Shown here: piece by piece, positions 20,101-34,497 of the stretch
Layout: every line of letters begins with the position of its first letter
Position numbering within the stretch: the first letter of the stretch is position 1
Source: Actinostola sp. cb2023
Lineage: Eukaryota; Cnidaria; Anthozoa; Actiniaria; Actinostolidae
Assembly: GCA_033675265.1 (NCBI GenBank)
Contig: JAUJYZ010000350.1
Coordinates: 1 to 64,000, forward strand
Direction of reading: 5' to 3'
DNA: 64,000 nucleotides
Made by a program: the position numbers and the translations under genes
The notes under the pieces: model-generated
The model's database searches: none
Told to the model about the DNA's origin: nothing
What the model saw: the letters and a program-made list of their open reading frames with translations, nothing else

Positions 20101-20559
20101 CGACGGCAAATCGATATAAGATTTACCTCTCAAAGGTATATATTTGTCGAGGCTAATATCTAGAGCCACAACTCTTCTGAATATCCATCCAGAACCCATA
20201 TTTTGAAATGTGGCGAGCTTCTCTAAAATATTCTCTAGCATCCTTTCATAAACTCTACCAACATAAGTCGAATCTGTAATCGTCTCTATTTCCGAGTGAA
20301 AGTACGGGATGCTTAAAGACTTCTTTTTATAAAACTCAACCTCCAATATAAGTTTCATTTTAAAAGGCTTTTCTTGTTCCTCTAGCAGATCAACAACACT
20401 ATCCTTAGCACGATCTAGAAATGTTTTAGCGTCCATTTTATCCTTTCCTTCTATTCTGTAAGTTCTCATAAAACCTTTCAGCGCAGTCGCTTTCTTCTTT
20501 GTAATATAGTAATCGGCCATAAGCCAATCAGAAATCTCCTTCAGCTCTTTCTCTCCCAT
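17152..20559 (-). pseudogene. Protein-primed DNA polymerase B, N-terminal part broken
   Basis: The ATG at 20559 lies at the inner edge of the right terminal repeat after GGATATAT. The N-terminal frame runs to about 20077, where a run of T bases marks a frame change. A middle frame runs to 19721 and a TGA follows in place of continuing sequence. A last change near 19690 leads into an 831-residue frame open to 17152. That frame holds the exonuclease motifs YADFEC, FHNLAGYDAHLF and YLLSDVILLMD, and the polymerase motifs DANNLYGWAMSE (A), KLMNNSVFGKTMENI (B) and LLFTDTDSLMYE (C). It is the replicative polymerase of Polintons, with 3'-5' proofreading. Full length is about 1135 residues. The catalytic core is whole; the N-terminal region is not. 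Confidence 0.93.
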
Positions 20560-20709
20560 ATATCCATAGGATTTATCTTCTCAAATACCATCCCCCACCC
20601 CATGGCGACACTTCAACAACAAGTAGTAGGGTGCGCAGAAGAGGCGCCCTTGTTATATCAGAGTGGGGTGGAACTCTCGTGGGGTGAATCTCCCCTTTTA
20701 CAACTACTA
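20552..20709 (-). repeat. Polinton right terminal inverted repeat
   Basis: Inverted copy of the left repeat, ending CCCCTTTTACAACTACTA at 20709. Identity is high over the whole length, with a few substitutions. The inner edge includes the TATAT box and start codon of the polymerase gene, so the first polymerase codons are part of the repeat. Confidence 0.93.
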
Positions 20710-21348
20710 TTATCAGTTGTAAACAGGATATAATTGTTAACCTGTTGGCCACCTTTTGCTCTTTCGTTCACCCCATTCCCCCTCCTCTCCCCCTTTTGGG
20801 CCTGAAACTCAGGTTAAATAACAATAATAGTAATAATAACTGAATAATAAATAATAATAATAATTAATAATGATAATAATAATAGTAAGGCGTATCTGTT
20901 TGAAATTGCAGAAGCACGAACCTTGCATGTCTATAGATGCATTAATTATAGCTGCACCAATTAAGCTTATAGTCAAGCTACCACATTCACTAATTTATAA
21001 ATGTTTATAGGTTTCAGTTCCGCAATATAAACACTAGAATAAAATGCTGTGAAATATCAATCGTTCAGCACAATTTACACTTACCTGCGGCTGCAAGACA
21101 GCAGAATGAACGAGAAGTCATCCCATGAGGTGATTGTCGGTTTTAATTATATAGTCTTGAGCTTTTATGAATGTAGTGCCTTAATTACCATGAATACCTA
21201 CTTATACACTCATCTCCCTTAGACCACAAATGTTTTTGTGCTTCTAGTCTCGTTCAACTAATAAATAAACTCACTGATTCTCACGAGTTCCTTTTACATT
21301 AATACACGTAAAAAGAGGCGCCAAACCACTCACTCCTACGTACGTACG
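20710..21348. other. AT-rich flank
   Basis: No gene seen. It contains a stretch rich in TAATAA and ATAATA near 20820-20890 and otherwise unremarkable sequence. Confidence 0.5.
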
Positions 21349-21349
21349 T

Positions 21350-21487
21350 CCCTCCCTCCCTCCCTCCCTCCCTCCCTCCCTCCCTCCCTCCCTCCCTCCC
21401 TCCCTCCCTCCCTCCCTCCCTCCCTCCCTCCCTCCCTCCCTCCCTCCCTCCCTCCCTCCCTCCCTCCCTCCCCCTCCCTCCCTCCTT
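21350..21487. repeat. (CCCT)n microsatellite
   Basis: About 34 units of CCCT, nearly uninterrupted apart from a short irregularity near the right end. Any frame through it is low-complexity. Confidence 0.97.
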
Positions 21488-21969
21488 CCTTTAGGGGGGT
21501 CTCCTAGATCACCCAAGCCGATACTCTTTTAATTAATAGTGTCAACAGAACCCCCCTCCCCCTACTCAACTGGACATGTCGTTCTTTTGGATAAACCTTC
21601 TTCAAGTCATTAAAATTGTCTTTCGAATATGTTGCTAACGATGATTTGCAAATTGATGCTGGAAATGCCAATCTGTATGTTTTTTTATTGAGATCCGATA
21701 TCTAAATTCCCAAAGTTTTTCGCTGTTAGAAAATAGAATTCAGTGCGCTGAATTCAATTTTTTGAAACTTAATTCTGAATTCATGAATCAGCACCGCGTG
21801 AAATCAATTTTCAAAATATTTGAATTCGACCATGAAATTGAAAACGGCTAAAGAAATCAAGACTGGATATGCGAAAAAACACGAAGAATATCAAAATCAT
21901 AAGATCAGTACACGTGAATTCAATTTTCAAAAAAATGAATTTTGAATGAACGAAACGCCCACGGATCCT

Positions 21970-24301
21970 GGTGGGTTTTCGTTTTTGTTTTCGTTTTTTT
22001 GCTTTTCATTTTTCGCTTTTTGCTTTTCATTTTTCGCTTTTTGGTTTTTGTTTTTGTTTTCGGTTTTTTGCTTTTCATTTTTCGCTTTTTGCTTTTCATT
22101 TTTCGCTTTTTGTTTTTGTTTTCGGTTTTTTGCTTTTCTTTTTTCGCTTTTTGCTTTTCATTTTTCGCTTTTTGCTTTTCGTTTTTGTTTTTGTTTTTGT
22201 TTTCGGTTTCAGTTGCTTTTCATTTTTCGCTTTTTGCTTTTCATTTTTCGCTTTTTGCTTTTGGTTTTGGTTTTTGTTTTTGTTTTTGTTTTTGTTTTTT
22301 TGCTTTTCACTTTTCGGTTTTTGCTTTTCGTTTTCGTTTTGGTTTTCTTTTTTGATTTGGTTTTTGTTTTCCCTTTTCGTTTTTTTTTGCTTTTCGTTTT
22401 TTTTTTGCTTTTCGTTTTTTTGTTTATTTATTTTTTGAAAACCAAAAGACAAAAGCAAAAACCAAAACCGAAAAGACGAAACCAAAAACCAAAAAGACAA
22501 AACCAAAAACCAAAAAGGCAAAAGCAAAAACCAAAAAGGCAAAAGCAAAAACCAAAAAGGCAAAAGCAAAAACCAAAAAGGCAAAAACCAAAACCAAAAC
22601 CCTGAGTGGCCCTCCTGGGCCGGTCCATGGTGCCTTGCGAGCCACGTGATGAACAAACATGGCGGACGGCTTCGAAGTCAAGTACAAACCCGGGGTACAA
22701 ACGTTTGCCCAAAGGACAGAAAGGTATGGACGTGCGTATTATTAATTAAGTTCATATGTAGCTAAACTGTACGTACTAACAATCCCCTATGTTATTTTTA
22801 GTTGAAATGTCGGTAATGGAATCAAGTTTATGGGCAATGAGTTTGGTATGCGCATGGATTGACCTCAAACTTGTTCTTTCGTATCGGCTGAAGTAGATGA
22901 GTATTAAAGAGCTTTGAAAATACGGCGAATTTTGGCGAGAATACGGACCGAGGTAGCGTTCGGACGGCTTCGATCAGTTGAAGTTGCTCAAACACCATCG
23001 GGAAATATCAAATAATTCGCTTAAAATATTGAGCTTTAATTTATAGCATAGACTTGGACAGCAGAAAATAGAAATAGTGAAAGTTGACAATGACCAGATG
23101 CCCTGGGGTCATAGAGTAACATGATAGCCTTATTTATAGTTCATTCAACCTTGTTTGTGCAGTCCGCAGTCTATACTATAAATTATAAAAGCTCAATATT
23201 TTAAGCGAATTATTTGATATTTCCCGATGGTGTGTTTGAGCAACTTCAACTGATTGAAGCCGTCCGAACGCTACCTCGGTCCGTATTCTCACCAAAATTC
23301 GCCGTATTTTCAAAGCTCTTTAATACTCATCTACTTCAGCCGATACGAAAGAACAAGTTTGAGGTCAATCCATGCGCATATCAAACTCATTGCCCATAAA
23401 CTTGATTCCATTACCGACATTTCAACTAAAAATAACATAGGGGATTGTTAGTACGTACAGTTTAGCTACATATGAACTTAATTAATAATACGCACGTCCA
23501 TACCTTTCTGTCCTTTGGGCAAACGTTTGTACCCCGGGTTTGTACTTGACTTCGATGCCGTCCGCCATGTTTGTTCATCACGTGGCTCGCAAGGCACCAT
23601 GGACCGGCCCAGGAGGGCCACTCAGGGTTTTGGTTTTGGTTTTTGCCTTTTTGGTTTTTGCTTTTGCCTTTTTGGTTTTTGCTTTTGTCTTTTTGGTTTT
23701 TGGTTTTGTCTTTTTGGTTTTTGGTTTCGTCTTTTCGGTTTTGGTTTTTGCTTTTGTCTTTTGGGTTTCAAAAAATAAATAAACAAAAAAAAACGAAAAG
23801 CAAAAAAAAAAACGAAAAGCAAAAAAAAACGAAAAGGGAAAACAAAAAACAAATCAAAAAAGAAAACCAAAACCAAAACGAAAAGCAAAAAGCGAAAAAT
23901 GAAAAGCAAAAAAAACCGAGAACAAAGACAAAAAAAAAAAACAAAACGAAAAGCAAAAAGCGAAAAATGAAAAGCAAAAAAACGAAAACAAAAACAAAAA
24001 CGAAAAGCAAAAAGCGAAAAGTGAAAAGCAAAAAAACCGAAAACAAAAAACAAAAACAAAAACAAAAACGAAAAGCAAAAAGCGAAAAATGAAAAGCAAA
24101 AAGCGAAAAATGAAAAGCAAAAAACCGAAAACAAAAACAAAAACAAAAACGAAAAGCAAAAAGCGAAAAATGAAAAGCAAAAAGCGAAAAATGAAAAGCA
24201 AAAAACCGAAAACAAAAACCAAAACCAAAAAGCGAAAAATGAAAAGCAAAAAGCGAAAAATGAAAAGCAAAAAACCGAAAACAAAAACGAAAACCCACCA
24301 G
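21970..24301. mobile_element. 2.3 kb foldback element with A/T simple-repeat arms
   Basis: A nearly complete inverted repeat centred near 23.1 kb. Each arm has an outer block of TTTTTGCTTTTCATTTTTCG-like repeats (or its complement), a middle block of CAAAAAGGCAAAAGC-like repeats, a GC-rich boundary GTGGCCCTCCTGGGC, and about 500 bp of unique sequence that meets near 23040-23170. The boundary motif occurs at 22607, inverted near 23611, and again at 24301 just outside. Long terminal repeats built of short repeats are characteristic of foldback transposons. No transposase is present. Any long open frames here (F/C- or K-rich) are artefacts of the repeats. Confidence 0.75.
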
Positions 24302-24335
24302 TGGCCCTCCTGGGCTTCCGTACTATTGGCAACTC

Positions 24336-24590
24336 GATCAAAATACTACACCGTCGTGACACTTTCAAATGGCCGATACCACGGACAAGTTGTTTTGTGA
24401 ATTTCGCTGCCAAAAGGTTTCTAATGATGACTGAAATGTATCGGTCCATAGTTCCCATATAAGGCTTGCTAACTGTCATCGATAGTTTGACAGCCAACGT
24501 GAACTTGCGTCTATTAAATGACTCGGGACGAAGGAGCTCGAAGGGAGTAGCAAATCTTCATCCACGGTACTCACCGATAAGGGTGCCGCT
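24336..24590 (-). repeat. Dispersed repeat, related to 32.4-32.7 kb
   Basis: Inverted relative to 32395-32680: shared blocks include CGACGGTGTAGTATTTT, a block with AACCTTTTGGCAGCGAAATT and one with GATTTGCTACTCCC. The 32.4 kb copy has an extra central part. It directly abuts the foldback element, which may have inserted into it. Family unknown. Confidence 0.6.
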
Positions 24591-24917
24591 GAGGGTTTGA
24601 AACCCTGACCCTGTCTAGGACAACACCCTCTATTTTAGGATCTTGTTTAGGACAAAGGACAAAATACACACTGTCTTCTTTTACACAATTCTAACGCGTT
24701 TTATGTTGACTGATGACCTGCTAAAGACCGGCAAACGTTTCATATCTCGGATGGATAAATACCGGTTAAAACCATATTTAACGACGACAATCGTGCATTA
24801 CCATACCATGTTTAGGACAGACTCATATAAAATTATATATCCTGTTCAGGACAGAGGCCAAAAACCACTGATACCCTGCCCAGCGGCACGTCCCCGCATC
24901 GCCCATATATTGGAGCA

Positions 24918-24980
24918 CCACCCCCCCCCCCCCCCCCCCCCCCCGGGACGGAGGGGAGTGGGGGGGGGGGGGGGAGGGGG
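24918..24980. repeat. Poly-C followed by poly-G tract
   Basis: About 25 C bases, a short GGGACGGAGGGGAGT linker and a G-rich run. It can form a hairpin, and the true length is likely to be uncertain in any assembly. Just upstream (24601-24850) are several loose copies of TGTTTAGGACA. Confidence 0.85.
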
Positions 24981-25883
24981 GCTCCGCTCTCTTTCTCTCT
25001 CTTAGTTCTCTCCATTCTCGTACCCAGAGCCCACTCGTCATTTGGTTTGAACAAAAACACGCTCTTGGACGGTGTAAATTTCGTGTAAGATGCAAAGAAA
25101 GATAGCCGAGAGAAACCTTTTGTGCGTTCGCCACGGCTATCTTTGGTTTGTGACTTCCGGTACTGAAAACCGGCAAATATACACGCTTCCGAATCTCAAC
25201 TGATAACGGAACAGTATCAGTTGATCTCAGTTTATAGATGCTTCAAAATAGCCGCCGTCAGGAACCTTCTGATCGCGACCAGACGGCAATACCGTCACCT
25301 AATCGGTGAGAGCAGAACTCCCATATGTATACTCTGACTTCAACACATAAATATTTCACTATCAATGTATATACAAACACTTTTGCTTGTTTACAGATTA
25401 TGTTTTCGTAATAAATTAACTCATTGATTTATTTGGTTCTTGTTTTCAGTTGTCATTTGTCAGTCCTCTTTTTATTTGTCTTATCAATTCAGTATATACT
25501 GCAATCAAGGATCTTCAATATACCTATCTATCTATCTAATCTATCTCAGATTTCGTTCCGCAAACTTCATCAAACCGCAAATTCGTCCACTCCAGAGAAG
25601 GGCGGCTACTCTTGAACTTGTCGAATTGTTTTCATAGTTTATATTGTTCACGCCCTACCTACACCATACTACTGAGGTCAGGATGCATATAAATGCTTAA
25701 AAAAACTTATACACTGCGTCAAATACCTAAATAAATACACATGATACATTATCATCGGAATTATTATTATTATAAGTGTTCTTTATCAAGGGTCATACAC
25801 TGATGTTTGGGGTGGTAATTTTATACTGGTTTGTATTTCAATGAATAGACAAACAAAGACGCCATGAATAGCTACGTGGTATA
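24981..25883. other. Intergenic, no gene seen
   Basis: Short open frames only, without splice or domain support. A CT-rich patch follows the poly-G tract. Confidence 0.5.
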
Positions 25884-26129
25884 CACCTATTTCAAATAAC
25901 GTTGTCGCGTTCAAAGCAACAAGCGTCAAGCCAAGACTGAAGTAAATGCTGGTTTTGTGTTGTCAAATTATTCAAATCAGACCTATTTTCTATGGAACGA
26001 AGTGTGATATGCAAACAAGCATGTGAAAATGTTCACATTTTGTAATTAGTCCTTATTAGTCGAGCATTCACTTCGGTCTTGGCTTGACGCTTGTTGCTTT
26101 GAACGCGACAACGTTATTTGAAATAGGTG
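25884..26129. mobile_element. 246-bp MITE with about 65-bp inverted ends
   Basis: Ends CACCTATTTCAAATAACG and the inverted partner CGTTATTTGAAATAGGTG continue as near-perfect inverted repeats (through GACGCTTGTTGC) and are flanked by TA on both sides. Typical of a mariner-type MITE. Confidence 0.85.
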
Positions 26130-26507
26130 TATTTCGTTAAAGGCGTTCGGCCAACGGCCCTCTTCAGTAACGGTTAATACGGTACAAGTGGCTGCGATGA
26201 TAACAGACGGCTAACAACAAGCAACCCAGTCCCTGGGGAACTATTAGTTTGTTTAGATTAAGCGGGGTTTTATGTGGTTGGTATGTTTCACTCAGGATTA
26301 GAATATCCTGTAAAATTAAACTGTAATCAGGGAACGATTTGCAATCATTTGTATTATATTTTCTGCATTTGATAAAGTTAATATTACAACAAGTAAAGAA
26401 TGACAGGTACGCATAGAGGGTGATTTCAGTGTCTGTTTTATAAACTTGTTCAGTCTTTGCCTCTTCATCTCAGCTTCCCCTTCCCCTTGTTTTTTGTCTT
26501 GTTCGGC

Positions 26508-26846
26508 CACAGGTAGCCCAAGCTCACTGTTTGTGGCTATTTACTAGAGATATATGTGACTAAACGAAACATGGAATAAAATCGTTGAATCTTGTTAAAA
26601 TCCAATAAGACTTACATGGTGTCTTCTTTATATACTTGGTTATCCTCCTGCTGAGTTACAGCGAATTTCGTTAAACCTTAACGAAATTCGCCGTAACTCA
26701 GCAGGAGGATAACCAAGTATATAAAGAAGACACCATGTAAGTCTTATTGGATTTTAACAAGATTCAACGATTTTATTCCATGTTTCGTTTAGTCGACACA
26801 TGATCTCTAGTAAATAGCCACAAACAGTGAGCTTGGGCTACCTGTG
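26508..26846. mobile_element. 339-bp near-perfect palindromic CACAGG-family MITE
   Basis: Ends CACAGGTAGCCCAAGCT and its inverted copy; the two halves are almost identical across their full length with a short centre near 26676. A 7-bp direct repeat, GTTCGGC, flanks it (26501-26507 and 26847-26853) and is the probable target duplication. No reading frame. It gives the best boundary reference for the CACAGG family in this window. Confidence 0.85.
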
Positions 26847-26853
26847 GTTCGGC

Positions 26854-27930
26854 ATGGCATGGCTTCGTCGTTACCGCCGTTTGGACTTCCCTGTTTGTAA
26901 ATAAAGGTGTCTATGATTGGTTAAACTTTGATATGTTATTAATTACATTCCGTCAAGTTCACGTAACAGGAAATATGCGTGAACTTACTCTATGACTGTA
27001 TCAGACTAGCGGCCGCCATTGTTGCTAAACTAGTACCCAGACCCTTCTCGAATGTTGAAATCAGAACCAAGTTGAAAACTTAAAAAAAATATTCGTTGAC
27101 TGATTTACAAAATTGTATTTAGTACCTTCTTGGTCTAAAGGAAACCCCTTTATCCCCACATCTATCGCCATTATACTGCAATTACTGGCTTCCTCATTGC
27201 TATTCAAACAGGAAGTAATCATAGTAACACATCAACAGTTCTATTTGATGTCAAGTTCCTGGAGCGACATTCAAACCAGATTGTTGAAATATTTGCGGTG
27301 GAGACACTGCAAGACCGTGTTTACACTTGAGTGCTTTACCAAAATACTCTAAATCAGAAAACTAAGGTTAACCGCTCAAGAACTGACACTAGTTTTCTGA
27401 TTTTTATAAATAATAATAAATAATAATAAGTTCTAGAATGTGAACACGGCCTAAGTGTTTGATATCGGAAGTATTATCTGTGAACAGTTATTAGTAGGTT
27501 ATAGAAATGTTCCATTGCATACTTATAGACTTACCATCATCGTTCACTTCCGATATTTATTTGTTTTTCTAGATGAGAGCAGAATACTGAGCATGTGAAT
27601 TGCAGTGTCTTTGATACGAAACTATTTGAAAATGAATTGTTATTTCACAAAAGAGCACAAATCATAGACTGTGAACAGTCCCTCTTTTCCCTCCAGACTC
27701 AGTCGAACTAGAGAAAAACAGTCATGGACGCGCGAGGATTGGGAAGAGTTTTTTCTCCTCGGAGGGAAAAGGAGGGATTGTTCGCAGACTACACAAACCA
27801 GTACAAACCAGTACAAACCAGTACAACTGGCTACAAGGCTAAGAACGCAAATTTTCAGCGACTCTCCGCGTAAGACTAGTGTATCTAATTTAAAATCCGC
27901 GCAGAATTCTCGTTATAAGATATCCAGTTA
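26854..27930. other. Intergenic, no gene seen
   Basis: No gene. Near 27790-27825 there is a short tandem of ACAAACCAGT-like units. TAATAATAAA runs occur near 27410. Confidence 0.5.
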
Positions 27931-28207
27931 CAGTGCGACTACACCAACCAAGGCCACCCAAACAAATTTTGAATCAAATTTTCGAATCATTTGTGACGCT
28001 GAATAACAGAATGATGCCGAATTCTACAATTTAAGCTGTTTCTTGTTCACTCTTGATCATATACATATACATATAAAGTAAAATATATGCTTTTAAAGCG
28101 AAAATTTGAAAATTTGTGCAGATTTTATTGTTTAAATACTCAATTGTGATTGGATAATTCATATGAAAATTTGCTTAGATGGCCTTGGTTGGTGTATAGT
28201 CACACTG
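27931..28207. mobile_element. TA-flanked MITE, family A, uninterrupted copy
   Basis: Ends CAGTGCGACTACACCAACC and the inverted GGTTGGTGTATAGTCACACTG, TA on both sides. It matches the outer parts of the 3518-4066 copy and lacks its nested insert. Confidence 0.85.
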
Positions 28208-28431
28208 TAAAGTTCTCTTTTTCTTTATTCTTTTCGTTTGTCCTTTCTTACTTCACGATCACTTTTTAACCAATTCAAATGACCTTCTAGTTTTTTAGTT
28301 TACTTTCTTTGTCCTTCCATATAAGATTCATGATTATATTATCTCTGTTTTACAAAACTAATGAAGCTCTTACTCGGTGCAGGAATGTCAGTTGGACTAG
28401 CTGCACTTGTGTCTTTCATTAAACTGATATA

Positions 28432-28694
28432 CAGTCATTTGCAAAAATTCTGGCCGCCACGGTATATCAATATATCAATATATCGGGTGCATCACTAATA
28501 CTATTAAATGAAGCAAAATTGACAAACAACAAACGTAAGACTAAAATAAACATTATACTAAATATTTCTACCAACTTTGCTGGCGTTAACCCGCTTTAAG
28601 GGGAATTTTCGATTATTTAATTACCCATAATGCACCTGATATATTGATATACTGATACTTCGCCGGTAGCGGCCAGAATTTTTGCAATTGACTG
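28432..28694. mobile_element. TA-flanked MITE, family B
   Basis: Ends CAGTCATTTGCAAAAATTC and the inverted GAATTTTTGCAATTGACTG, TA on both sides. It is the uninterrupted form of the element that is nested at 3657 and split by a LINE at 45.2-46.3 kb. Confidence 0.85.
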
Positions 28695-30698
28695 TATCTT
28701 GTACAAAAGTCTCATAGTTCTAAAGCCGTCTTGTGCTGACAACACAGTGCAACAGAACACAGTCTCTGATGATGCTATAAAGACTCAATTTATACTTTGT
28801 ACAGTAGTTTTAGGCTTCATTTGATGACACAACTCAGTGTCCAGAACACATATGTAGTAATAGTACCTAGCTGCAGTGTATCCACATAACACTGATAAAC
28901 CCATTGTATGTCAGGTCATTCAAGTAGGAATATTTCCATCTATTTTGGGTCTTCCTAAGATATTTGATCAAAGTCAGCAGGTCTAGATAAAATCAGTTAT
29001 CGCTAAAATAAACGAAGCGGTTGTTATGTTTTGTTACGGCAAAGGAAGCCAGTATACCGCGAAACGCCCCTGTAAGCACGCAACGACAAACCCGGTGCAG
29101 TTATAAATGGCACAATCATAAAATCTCAGTTACTTTATAGTTGGTAATATGTTATATAGCAATATCTGACCATCTCTTTGAAGAAAGTGCTTTCAAAATA
29201 GAAAACCCAAAATGTTAGTGTTGTACTACGAAATCTTGAAGTTATAGTAGCTTATGGTGATTTGAAACTACTAAAATGATTTTGGTCAGCATCGAATTTT
29301 GGGCCGTCCAGCCTCGTTTCCATGTATTTTGCATCTTTCAAACCTTTCACTACTTTATGATGATTTGATTGTTATTGATGCACTTTTGGGGGTATTACTA
29401 AACTGTGGATGATCTTTCGATCTATTATTTTACCTTTACTGTCTTGTTCTTTCAGTTTATGGAAATTTATGAAAATTACAGAACTCGACTGACATGACTT
29501 CTAGGTATTAGTTATTCTGCTTTAGGAGTTATCTGATTAAAGATTAAAGATTAAAGGTGCATTCCTCCGGACATGACTCAACTCTCCATTTCTAGAATAC
29601 TTTCAAAATAAGTAAAAACTAAAGTATAAATAGGTATCCAACTAACATTGATAAATTATTATCGGGTATTATCCGGTCACTGAAACATTTCTTTCTAGTT
29701 TCTAATCAGAGTCGATTCACCTATCAGTCTTGCTTGATCGACTATAATCAGTTTATAAAGTGACTCAAAAGCTTCTTTGATACTTTGTTCTCCAGCTGTG
29801 ATACAGCGAAAGTCGAACTACAACACAATTGCAGCGTACAATACACGCTCTGATGAGTTCATAAAGTACTTGCAGGTTGTAATAATAATAATAATAATTG
29901 AAATTTATATAGCGCTAAAATTATAAATATTCTAAAGCGCTTTACAAGCGCTTTTGTATTGCGTTATTCAGCTGAAATACATCATTTCTGCCTTCAAATA
30001 GAACTCACCACGACACTACCTGTAACCCGATTAGTCGATACGCTTATTTGATGAAATATTTATCAACTTTTACTTCAAGTTAAAATCTCAGTGAACAAAT
30101 TAACAGGAAAGTTTCAGTATCGTTCTCTTTATCTTCTTGTTCTTCTCGTTCTTCTTCTCCGGCGGTTCTTCTTGTTCTTGTTGTTCTTGTTTTCTTCATT
30201 CCTCATTATAATTTCATATTCAACAGTCTCATATGAATGAAATAGATACCAAGGAGTTGGACGTATGAACAAGTTGATTCCAAAAATAACTGTGACAAAT
30301 GAACAGTAGTGCAGGATGCATGAAGAGGAAAAATACCTACTGTGAAAATAACTGCGTTATTCCGGTTCTGATATGCTCTGTACTCAGACTTAATAATGAA
30401 AGGTTTTTGATCATATGAAACTTAATCCAAAACACCTGAGGTGAACGCCGACTTTTGCCAACTTTTGTCAATGAACGATATTAATAAAATAAAATTGAAA
30501 ATTTCTATGACCTTTTTTTACAAACATTTCAAGTATTTGGCTTGTATTTGTCTCTATTATTATCAAATAATATTTCTCATTTCATTACTGACCAACCCAA
30601 CTTCATAGGAAGCTTTGAACAGCGGAATGTCATTCGTTGTGTGGGCGACCTGTTACTCAGGGGGTGTCGACGCCCCACCACTTACACTGTTTAACGGT
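28695..30698. other. Intergenic, upstream of the secreted-protein gene
   Basis: No gene. Near 29885-29950 lies an (ATA)n run with TATAGCGCTAAA...TAAAGCGCTTTACAAGCGC, a common dispersed short repeat in aquatic invertebrates. A TTCTTGTTCTT-rich patch lies near 30130-30195. Confidence 0.5.
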
Positions 30699-30706
30699 GT
30701 ATAAAT
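30699..30706 (+). promoter_or_regulatory. TATA box of the secreted-protein gene
   Basis: TATAAATA about 120 bp before the ATG at 30826, in a setting with no other strong candidate. Transcription would start near 30730, giving a leader of roughly 95 nt. Confidence 0.65.
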
Positions 30707-30825
30707 ACGGGCTCTTCACACATTGACTACCAACTTGGAAACTGAGAGAAACTAAATCCTTTCTACCGAACGAAAAAAGCAAAGAAAACACGAACGTCAA
30801 CCATATTCTACAAAGCAGTACAACG

Positions 30826-34142
<3,317 letters not shown>

Positions 34143-34173
34143 GACCAATGATGAATATCATAGTATTCAATAC

Positions 34174-34228
34174 ACAGGTAGCCCAAGCTTGGTTTGACAA
34201 TCAGTCTGCAAGCTTGGGATGCCTGTGG
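34174..34228. mobile_element. Short CACAGG-family hairpin
   Basis: CACAGGTAGCCCAAGCTTG at the left and CAAGCTTGGGATGCCTGTG at the right, one mismatch, around a centre of about 17 bp. Confidence 0.65.
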
Positions 34229-34251
34229 TTTATTTTTATAGCACCTGACAC

Positions 34252-34497
34252 AGGTAGCCCAAGCTAGCCTTTTGTGATGTCATTTTATAAGGAATGTATG
34301 GACATGTATGTATATAAATGACTATATGTCGCATATTTATAGTTGAGAGGCTATTTTAAAAAACTACTTCACACTGGCTAAATTTGGACTGAAAAAAAAA
34401 ACGTTTTTAATAGCACACATTCATGAGTTGTTTGATAATCTCCATGCATTCTTTATAAAAGGGACATTACAAAGGGTTAGCTTGGGCTCCCTGTGTT
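34252..34497. mobile_element. CACAGG-family MITE, about 245 bp
   Basis: CACAGGTAGCCCAAGCTAGCC at the left and GGTTAGCTTGGGCTCCCTGTG at the right are inverted copies. Inner sequence is unlike the 26.5 kb palindrome, so the family shares only ends. Confidence 0.6.

Larger units (their letters stand above)
4345..20709. mobile_element. Polinton/Maverick self-synthesising transposon
   Basis: Terminal inverted repeats of about 157 bp bound a 16.4 kb unit that contains the defining Polinton set: protein-primed family B DNA polymerase, retroviral-type integrase, FtsK/HerA-type packaging ATPase and double-jelly-roll-type major capsid protein. Several small conserved Polinton proteins fill the 4.8-10.3 kb part. 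Size, gene content and inverted repeats match the class. I find no adenovirus-type cysteine protease, which most Polintons carry. I could not identify an exact 6-bp target duplication: the bases beside the repeat ends (AATTGT left, ATTATC right) do not match, so the flanks have mutated or the ends are slightly mis-set. Most structural and replication genes contain frameshifts, so this copy is not expected to be active as read. Confidence 0.95.

Noticed and set aside
4339..20715. 6-bp target duplication of the Polinton
   Set aside because: AATTGT and ATTATC do not match; a near match (CAATTGT and CAGTTGT) needs five extra bases at the right, so I do not claim it.
21271..21516. Gly/Arg/Glu-rich open frame
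   Set aside because: It is the (CCCT)n microsatellite read in one frame.
21942..24298. Several long F/C- and K/Q-rich open frames
   Set aside because: They follow the A/T simple repeats of the foldback element on both strands; no composition or start supports a protein.
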